Origin: Anaerolineae bacterium
Lineage (GTDB): Bacteria > Chloroflexota > Anaerolineae > B4-G1
Reading direction: 5' to 3'
DNA: 61,762 nt
Assembly: GCA_016783285.1 (NCBI GenBank)
Contig: JADHWW010000104.1
Coordinates: 1 to 61,762, forward strand
Shown: piece by piece, positions 56,527 to 61,762 of the stretch
How the letters are laid out: every line of letters begins with the position of its first letter
Numbering within the stretch: position 1 is the first letter of the stretch
Made by a program: the position numbers and the translations under genes
The notes under the pieces: generated by a model
Seen by the model: the letters and a program-made list of their open reading frames with translations, nothing else
Told to the model about the DNA's origin: nothing
The model's database searches: none

Positions 56527-56747
56527 ATTAAATAACTTTCCCATTTGGGTAATTTGCGAGCGCTGGTTGAGTAGCGGAGGCACACGCTTTTCGTGCCGGA
56601 GCGTATCGAAACCCTTGTACTGAGCCTGTCGAAGTGAAGCGGTTAGCGTGAAAAAGCCTGTTTTCGAGACCCGCTTGGTTTCGATACGTCGCTTTGCTCC
56701 TACTCAACCGGCGCTACACTTGTCCGGAAATGGGCAAGTTATTTAAT
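56527..56747. mobile_element. 221-bp MITE-like element upstream of the transaldolase-family gene
   Basis: The ends ATTAAATAACTT (56527) and AAGTTATTTAAT (ending 56747) are perfect inverted repeats. They continue inward as imperfect arms (CCCATTT) to AGCGCTGGTTGAGTAG on the left and CTACTCAACCGGCGCTA on the right. The interior carries GTATCGAAAC blocks and a TACTGAGCCTGTCGAAGT element. Its right end is 13 bases from the ribosome-binding site of the next gene, so it has replaced that gene's upstream region. Positions 56434-56526 hold further fragments of the same GTTTCGATACG type. Confidence 0.75.
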
Positions 56748-56771
56748 CACGGATCCTAAAGGAGAGTTCAT

Positions 56772-57410
56772 ACGGCTATCTATCTCGATTCGGCGTCGCT
56801 GCAAGATGCCCGTCGCGCGGCGGAACTGGGCTTTGTCGCCGGCATCACTACCAACCCCATACTGATTGCCCGCACGGGCCGGGCTGCCGAGGAGATCATC
56901 CCAGAGTTGTGCGACGCGCTGGACGAGGGACTGGTCTTTTACCAACTGACTGCCCCTGCCGTCGAGGAGCGGGAAGCGGAGGCCCGCCGCTTTGCCGCGC
57001 TGCGGCCTGGGCGCGTCGGGCTCAAGATCCCCTGCACGACCGAGAACATGGCGCTGCTATACCGGCTGGTGGATGAGGGGCTTACCTGCGCGGCCACGGC
57101 CGTCTTTAGCGCCCACCAGGCGCTCGTGGCCTGCGAGGCCGGCGCCGACTACATCATCCCCTACGTCAACCGCGCCACGCGCTTGCAGGGCGATGGGATA
57201 ACATTGGTGGCCGAGATAACGGACGTGATCCAGGCTACCGGCGGGTTGAGCGAGATCCTGACCGCCAGTTTCCGCAGTGTGAGCGAGGTGGTGGGGGCAG
57301 TGCTAGCCGGCGCCGACCACGTGACCGTACCCTTGAGCCTGCTACTGGCCCTGGGCGACCATGCGCTCTCGGAACAGGCCATCGTCGAGTTCGCGCAGGC
57401 AGGCGGATAA
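56772..57410 (+). CDS. transaldolase-family protein (fructose-6-phosphate aldolase-like), apparent ACG start
   Basis: Family sequence begins at once with AIYLDSASLQDARRAAELGF and continues to the catalytic lysine in GRVGLKIPCTTENMALLYRL, then SAHQALVACEAGADYIIPYV and LAGADHVTVPLSLLLALG; 212 residues, a normal length. The codon where ATG is expected is ACG at 56772, 5 bases after GGAGAG; an in-frame TAA at 56757 excludes an upstream start. The next possible start (TTG 56907) would lose the first beta strands. Either ACG initiates or a point mutation has silenced the gene. A MITE lies directly upstream. Confidence 0.8.
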   Translation, partial: TAIYLDSASLQDARRAAELGFVAGITTNPILIARTGRAAEEIIPELCDALDEGLVFYQLTAPAVEEREAEARRFAALRPGRVGLKIPCTTENMALLYRLVDEGLTCAATAVFSAHQALVACEAGADYIIPYVNRATRLQGDGITLVAEITDVIQATGGLSEILTASFRSVSEVVGAVLAGADHVTVPLSLLLALGDHALSEQAIVEFAQAGG

Positions 57411-57447
57411 CTCGTCACCTGGCGACCACTGGTCTCAGTAGGAGTAG

Positions 57448-57607
57448 GGGGAATTTAAGATTTACGGATTTAAGATTTGGAGATTTGAAAACTGCGCGAA
57501 ACATTGTGAGGAGAGGGAAAAAGCACTGGCCAGTTGGCGACTGTTTGTGCTTTTGCGCTGTCTATGTAAATCCGTCAATCTCAAATCAACAAATCTTAAA
57601 TCACCCC
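57448..57607. repeat. two inverted copies of the AT-rich dispersed repeat
   Basis: 57448-57487 and 57566-57607 are inverted relatives that flank about 78 bases. The right copy is the full-length form matching 40570-40611. They fill the space between the transaldolase-family and GT4 genes, so a promoter for the latter, if separate, must lie within them. Confidence 0.7.
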
Positions 57608-57620
57608 AGGAGTATGTGGT

Positions 57621-58808
57621 ATGCGTATTGCCATTTTCAGCAACAGTTACAAGCCGACCGTCAGCGGGGTAGTGACATCCATAGCACTGTTTCGCCGGGG
57701 ACTGATCAAGGCCGGCCACGATGTGTACGTCATCGCCCCCGAGTACAAGGACTATGAGGATGAGGAGCCTTACATCTTTCGTTTCCCTGCTCTCAACCTA
57801 CCCGAGCGATTGGATTTCTCGCTGGCGATCTCCTTCAAAGCATCAATGGCGCCCACGGTGCGCGGGATCAAGCCGGCCCTGATCCACAGCCAACACCCCG
57901 TATGGATGGGCGATCTGGCGACTGCCTTTGCGCGTGACCTGAATCTGCCGCTGGTCTTTACCTTCCACTCCCGCTACGACGAGTACGCCCAGCGGTACGT
58001 TCCCATCGCGCCAGAGTTGGCCGGCATAGTGGCCGAGGAGATTGTCAAACGCTACCTGGAAAAGTGTACCCACGTCGTGGCCCCCACGCCCAGCATTCGT
58101 GATTTCATCTTGCAGAGTTACGATGCCGACGTCCCGGTGACCGTCGTGCCGACACCGGTGGACCTGAGCCTGTACCACGACCTGGCCCCAGAGCGCGTCC
58201 GCGCTGCCCTGGGGCTGGAGAACGTCGAGTTGTTGCTATACGTGGGGCGGTTGGCCAAGGAGAAGAGCCTCGATTTTTTGCTGCGCGCCTTCGCCAGAAT
58301 CGTAACACAGCGCCCCCAGGCGCGGCTGCTGCTGGTGGGCAAAGGGCCACACGAGCGCCGTCTGCGACGCTTGACGCGGAAACTCGACCTCGGCGAGCGG
58401 GTCATCTTTACCGGCCCCATTCCCCACGGCGAGGTGCCGCACTACGCCGCCGCCGCCGATTTGTTCGTTTTCCCCTCTATGACAGAGACGCAGGGCCTGG
58501 TGCTGATCGAGGCCATGGCCGCCGGCGCCCCCGTGGTGGCAGTGGAGGCCCCCGGCTCGGTGGACGTGCTGGCCGAAGGAGGGGGGCTGCTCATGCCAGC
58601 CCAGGAGCGCGCCTTTGCCGATGCAGTGCTGGGGTTGCTGGCCGACGAGATGCGCCGCTGGGCAATGGGAGCACAGGCCGCCCGAGCGGCGCAACGTTAC
58701 ACTATCCCGGCCACCACCGCCCGCTTGCTCACCGTCTACGAGGCGGCCATCGCCGCCGGCCCGCGAGACAGGAAGCCGGGGGTGTTCGGTAGATTGGTAG
58801 ATTGGTAG
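57621..58808 (+). CDS. GT4-family glycosyltransferase
   Basis: A 395-residue protein starting at ATG 57621. The GT-B N-domain begins RIAIFSNSYKPTVSGVVTSI and includes HSQHPVWMGDLATAFARDLN. The donor-binding C-domain has LLYVGRLAKEKSLDFLLRAF, FTGPIPHGEVPHYAAAADLF and the E-x7-E motif (FPSMTETQGLVLIEAMAAGA). It transfers sugar from a nucleotide donor to a lipid or glycan. The last residues (VFGRLVDW) come from the TTGGTAGA repeat, so the native stop may have been displaced. Confidence 0.92.
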   Translation: MRIAIFSNSYKPTVSGVVTSIALFRRGLIKAGHDVYVIAPEYKDYEDEEPYIFRFPALNLPERLDFSLAISFKASMAPTVRGIKPALIHSQHPVWMGDLATAFARDLNLPLVFTFHSRYDEYAQRYVPIAPELAGIVAEEIVKRYLEKCTHVVAPTPSIRDFILQSYDADVPVTVVPTPVDLSLYHDLAPERVRAALGLENVELLLYVGRLAKEKSLDFLLRAFARIVTQRPQARLLLVGKGPHERRLRRLTRKLDLGERVIFTGPIPHGEVPHYAAAADLFVFPSMTETQGLVLIEAMAAGAPVVAVEAPGSVDVLAEGGGLLMPAQERAFADAVLGLLADEMRRWAMGAQAARAAQRYTIPATTARLLTVYEAAIAAGPRDRKPGVFGRLVDW

Positions 58809-58820
58809 ATTGGGAGATTA
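58786..58820. repeat. TTGGTAGA minisatellite copy between GT4 and cNMP genes
   Basis: Four TCGGTAGA/TTGGTAGA-type units joined to GGGAGATTA. It provides the last codons of the GT4 gene and the abnormal tail of the convergent cNMP-binding remnant. Confidence 0.75.
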
Positions 58821-59127
58821 AGAGTTGGTGGAAGCGAACCCCACGATCCACCAGCGCCATCTCACCAAAGAACTGCCCCTCACCCAGGCGGACGAGAGAG
58901 GTCAACTGGGGCGGGCCGGCCACGTCGGGAATCCTGCCCGCAGAGACCAGTATCTCGACCATGCCGCTGCGGATGACGTACATCTCGTCGGAGGGCTCGC
59001 CCTCGCGGATGACGACGTCGCCAGTATCGTAGACAACCTCCCGGCTCAAGGCGGCGACCTGCTCGATCTGCTCAGGCGCAAGCCCAGAGAACAACTCACA
59101 GCGTTGCAACAACTCGATGACTGATAT
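58786..59127 (-). pseudogene. truncated cNMP-binding (CRP-type) domain protein
   Basis: The minus strand reads SVIELLQRCELFSGLAPEQI, then VVIREGEPSDEMYVIRSGMV and EGQFFGEMALVDRG, a cyclic-nucleotide-binding fold. After ALVDRG the sequence runs into TTGGTAGA repeats (SQSTNLPIYR), so the second half is lost. At the 5' end AGGAGG (59134-59139) is followed 6 bases later by ATA where ATG is expected (59127); no ATG, GTG or TTG is well placed. It is convergent with the GT4 gene and probably non-functional. Confidence 0.65.
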
Positions 59128-59145
59128 AACTATCCTCCTTAAGAG

Positions 59146-59245
59146 TTTTCCATTTAGAACACAGATGAGCAGGATTAACGGATCGAACTGTGTCTGGGCG
59201 GCCAAAATCCGTTAAATTCTGCCAATCCGTGTTCTAAATGGAAAA
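59146..59245. repeat. 100-bp inverted-repeat element upstream of the acyl-CoA synthetase gene
   Basis: TTTTCCATTTAGAACAC (59146-59162) and GTGTTCTAAATGGAAAA (59229-59245) are perfect 17-bp inverted ends. The inner parts also pair imperfectly up to ACGGAT/ATCCGT, leaving a loop of about 20 bases. It ends 27 bases before the next start and may act in its 5' leader. A CCAATCCGTGTTCTAA stretch is shared with the 33699 repeat units. Confidence 0.7.
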
Positions 59246-59271
59246 GTCCCATCACAACGGGAGGCAAAACA

Positions 59272-61356
59272 GTGGACAAAATTTTTTATCCCAGTAGCGT
59301 CGTGGTCATCGGCGTTTCGGAGCGGCCCGATAATCTGGCTGCCAGCATCATCCGCAATATGCTGGGGTTTGGCTACAGCGGCGACATCTACGCCGTCGGG
59401 CTGAGGGGCGGCGAGGTGCAGGGCATCCCCATCCTCACGTCGGTGGAAGCGCTGCCCGGCGGGGTGGACCTGGCCGTGATCTTGACTCCGGCGCAGACGG
59501 TGCCGCACTTGCTGGAGACCTGCGGGCAGAAAGGCATCCGCCGGGCGGTGATCGAATCGGGCGGTTTTGGCGAATTCTCGGAGGCGGGGCGCGAACTGGA
59601 AGAACAGGTCTGCCAGGTGGCGCGCCGCTGGGATATGCGCTTTGTAGGCCCGAACTGCATCAGCGTGGTCAATATGGAAAACAATCTGTGCCTGCCCTTT
59701 GCCACCCTCAACCGGCAGGCGGTCAAGTTGGGCCCGGTCTCGGTACTGGCGCAGAGCGGCGGGGTCTCGGTCACTTATCTGCACATGCTCAGTGAGGCCG
59801 GGCTGGGGGCCAACAAGATCGTAAGTATGGGCAACAAGGCTGACCTGGACGAGGTGGACTATTTGACCTATCTGCTGGACGATCCCGGCACGGAGATAAT
59901 CTGCCTCTACCTGGAGAGCATTGAGGAGGGGCGGCATCTGATGGAACTGGCTGCCGCGTCGCCCAAGCCGGTCATCGTGCAAAAGGCGAACACGGGCCAG
60001 ACGAGTGCGCGCATCGCCTTTTCGCACACGGCGGCGCTGGCCAACGACGACCGCATCGTCAGCGCGGCGCTGCGGCAAGCGGGTGTGGCCCACGCCGAGA
60101 GTTTCCAGGACGCGGTGACACTGGCGCAGGGGTTCGCGCTGCCGCCGGTGCGGGGCAACGACCTCGTCGTCATCTCCCGCTCCGGGGGGCACGCGGTCGT
60201 GGCCGCCGATGTGGCCGATGCCTACGGCTTTCACCTCCTGCCCATCCCAGACGACTTTTTGGACCAGGTGCGCGACCTTTTCCGCGCCGACGTCATCGCG
60301 CCGACCAATCCCATTGACCTGGGCACCATCTTTGATTTTGACCTCTATGGAGAGATAGCCGAGGAGTGCCTGCGCACGCTGAACCCCGACGTGCTGCTGT
60401 TGATACACACGTACAGCGCCGGCCTGGAGACGGAGAGTTCGCGCTATCTAGCCCACCACGTCGAGCAACTGGTGCGGCAGACGGGCAAGCCAATTGCTTT
60501 CTGCCCTTTTGCCCAGGCGGGTGAGATGGCGGCGCTGAAGCGAGAGATGGAACTGCCGACTTTTGCCACGATCGAGAGGGCGGTGCGGGCGCTGGCCGCC
60601 TCCCGCGACCGGCACACCCGCCCGGCGCGATTGCTCCCGTTGCCGCCCGCACCGGACGAGCGTCCGCACGAGGTGAAAGGGCTGCTGTCTCACGACGGCG
60701 TGTTGACGACGGACGCGGCACTGGGGCTGTGCGCGGCCTTTGGCATCCCCGCCGCCGAGTGGGCCGTGGTGGAAAACGTCACGGGGGCGCTGGTGGCCGC
60801 CGGCAGTATGGGCTACCCGGTGGCGCTCAAGGTGCTCTCGGCCGACGTGGCGCACAAGTCGGACGTGGGCGGGGTGGCGCTGGGCATTGAGAACCGGGAG
60901 ACACTGCAGGCAGAGTTCGCTGCGCTCCTGGCGCGGGTGGAGGAGCGTGTACCGGGTGCGCGGGTGGAGGGAGTGCTGGTACAGCGCATGCTCTCCGGGG
61001 GGCGGGAGGTGATCCTGGGCGGCAAGCGCGATCCCAGTTTCGGGCCGGTGGTAATGTTCGGGCTGGGCGGGGTGTACGTCGAGGTGTTCGAGGACGTGAC
61101 CTTGCGCCTGGCCCCGCTGACCCGCCAGGACGCCGAGGAGATGATCGCCGAGGCGCGGGGCAGTCGCCTGCTGCGGGGCGTGCGCGGCCAGACGCCGGCG
61201 GACGTGAGCGCAGTTGTCGAGGCGCTGTTGGGCCTATCGCGCCTCCTGGTCGAGTGTCCCGACGTGGCGGAGATTGACGTCAATCCGCTGCTCGTGTTCG
61301 AACAGGGCGTGATGGCGGTAGACGCGCGGGTGGTAGTCAGACGCCAGGAAACTTGA
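59272..61356 (+). CDS. ADP-forming acyl/acetate-CoA ligase, fused alpha-beta subunits
   Basis: A 694-residue protein starting at GTG 59272 behind GGGAGG. The N-terminal CoA-binding domain reads YPSSVVVIGVSERPDNLAAS. A succinyl-CoA-synthetase-like part follows (VSVLAQSGGVSVTYLHMLSE, and the phospho-His region near KANTGQTSARIAFSHTAALA). The C-terminal ATP-grasp domain holds GYPVALKVLSADVAHKSDVG, KRDPSFGPVVMFGLGGVYVE and VAEIDVNPLLVFE. It makes ATP from acyl-CoA in fermentation or activates acids in reverse. It appears monocistronic. Confidence 0.93.
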   Translation: MDKIFYPSSVVVIGVSERPDNLAASIIRNMLGFGYSGDIYAVGLRGGEVQGIPILTSVEALPGGVDLAVILTPAQTVPHLLETCGQKGIRRAVIESGGFGEFSEAGRELEEQVCQVARRWDMRFVGPNCISVVNMENNLCLPFATLNRQAVKLGPVSVLAQSGGVSVTYLHMLSEAGLGANKIVSMGNKADLDEVDYLTYLLDDPGTEIICLYLESIEEGRHLMELAAASPKPVIVQKANTGQTSARIAFSHTAALANDDRIVSAALRQAGVAHAESFQDAVTLAQGFALPPVRGNDLVVISRSGGHAVVAADVADAYGFHLLPIPDDFLDQVRDLFRADVIAPTNPIDLGTIFDFDLYGEIAEECLRTLNPDVLLLIHTYSAGLETESSRYLAHHVEQLVRQTGKPIAFCPFAQAGEMAALKREMELPTFATIERAVRALAASRDRHTRPARLLPLPPAPDERPHEVKGLLSHDGVLTTDAALGLCAAFGIPAAEWAVVENVTGALVAAGSMGYPVALKVLSADVAHKSDVGGVALGIENRETLQAEFAALLARVEERVPGARVEGVLVQRMLSGGREVILGGKRDPSFGPVVMFGLGGVYVEVFEDVTLRLAPLTRQDAEEMIAEARGSRLLRGVRGQTPADVSAVVEALLGLSRLLVECPDVAEIDVNPLLVFEQGVMAVDARVVVRRQET

Positions 61357-61381
61357 CGAAACAGGGCTTTTCCGTTACAAT
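61353..61381 (+). promoter_or_regulatory. sigma70-type promoter
   Basis: TTGACG (61353-61358) and TACAAT (61376-61381) with 17-base spacing, each one mismatch from consensus. It begins at the stop of the acyl-CoA ligase gene and serves the DUF433 gene 37 bases downstream. Confidence 0.7.
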
Positions 61382-61417
61382 CGCCTGGCATCTTTATCAA
61401 CATTATGGAGTAAAATA

Positions 61418-61762
61418 ATGGCTATCAGAGCGATTGCAAACAGCGAGATCACTAAGCCTCTTGCCAAAGTACGACGGTACGAACACATTGTTTTTGGCGA
61501 GGACAGCGTCCCAATCATTGCGGGGACAAATATGAAGGTGGTCGAACTTGTCCTGGAAAAGATCGCCTACGGTTGGAGTCCAGGAGAACTATATTTCCAG
61601 CATCCTTATTTGACACTGGGACAAATCCACTCAGCGTTAGCATATTACTGGGATCACCAGGGCGAGATTGATCGAGACATTGAACGACGGCTCGGGTTTG
61701 TGGGCCAGATTCAGCGTGCGACGGCCCCTTCGCCTCTCGTGGCTCGGCTGAAAGCCAGAGAA
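61418..61762 (+). CDS. DUF433-like antitoxin protein, cut by the window end
   Basis: From ATG 61418 the frame stays open for 115 codons to the window edge. The sequence reads FGEDSVPIIAGTNMKVVELV, then GWSPGELYFQHPYLTLGQIH and SALAYYWDHQGEIDRDIERR. DUF433 proteins are short HTH-like antitoxins that usually precede a PIN-like (DUF5615) toxin gene. GTN in place of the common GTR is a small variation. A toxin gene would be expected just beyond the window. Confidence 0.75.
   Translation, partial: MAIRAIANSEITKPLAKVRRYEHIVFGEDSVPIIAGTNMKVVELVLEKIAYGWSPGELYFQHPYLTLGQIHSALAYYWDHQGEIDRDIERRLGFVGQIQRATAPSPLVARLKARE

Noticed and set aside
1..61762. tRNA or rRNA genes
   Set aside because: I looked for cloverleaf-like T-loop patterns and conserved rRNA blocks and recognised none; a dedicated scan was not possible.

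Overview
The window is about 60% G+C and reads like a chromosome segment of an uncultured Chloroflexota (Anaerolineae-like) bacterium. This is inferred from gene content: split xanthine-dehydrogenase-type subunits, a DHH-CBS-CCA fusion, GerW-like and Yip1-like membrane proteins, GT39 and spermidine-synthase-like membrane proteins, many glycoside hydrolases, and a dense load of short dispersed palindromic repeats. No rRNA, tRNA or CRISPR array was recognised.

Layout. 1-6.7 kb: a MITE remnant, a membrane-anchored beta-lactamase-fold protein lacking catalytic residues, a PP2C phosphatase followed by a DnaJ/VWA wreck, then a PadR regulator with an FMN-reductase/SCP2 protein and an SCP2/membrane protein. 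6.8-12 kb (minus): an NCS2 permease plus three molybdenum-hydroxylase subunits, probably a nucleobase uptake and oxidation operon. 12.1-16.3 kb: a MITE, a DUF1186-like HEAT protein, a degenerate protease/zinc-ribbon gene, a TPR protein, an HsdM remnant and a duplicated promoter. 16.3-22.1 kb: a defence-like island with two successive pairs of ABC/OLD-type ATPase plus TOPRIM-like partner, a small protein between them, a broken DNA methyltransferase and a MazEF-type toxin-antitoxin pair. 22.2-25.1 kb: a MITE with an 8-bp target duplication, then an HTH-nucleotidyltransferase gene flanked by a duplicated HAD-gene 5' end, the HAD gene and a PHP hydrolase.

25.2-34.7 kb holds mostly housekeeping genes: ferredoxin, LysM/L,D-transpeptidase, EamA exporter, DHH-CBS-tRNA nucleotidyltransferase, two GerW-like proteins, two Yip1-like proteins, Lgt and a coiled-coil zinc-ribbon protein preceded by a 73-bp tandem array of its own ribosome-binding site and start. 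34.7-56.4 kb (minus) is glycan-related: a beta-propeller/SpoIID protein, GH2 beta-mannosidase, a DUF5060-type hydrolase, a GH3 beta-glucosidase with PA14, and a sugar ABC transporter with a truncated LacI regulator. Interspersed are a MazG-NTPase fusion, a GT39 glycosyltransferase, a fused spermidine synthase and several gene wrecks. 56.5-61.8 kb: a MITE directly upstream of a transaldolase-family gene whose start appears to be ACG, a GT4 glycosyltransferase, a broken cNMP-binding protein, an ADP-forming acyl-CoA synthetase and a DUF433 antitoxin-like gene cut by the window end.

The two strongest themes are the 16.3-23.3 kb island (twin ATPase/TOPRIM-like modules, and an HTH-nucleotidyltransferase with two operator-like palindromes 20 bp apart) and an unusual load of short repeats, many lying in frame inside otherwise intact genes. 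All functional calls come from reading motifs; no database search was run.
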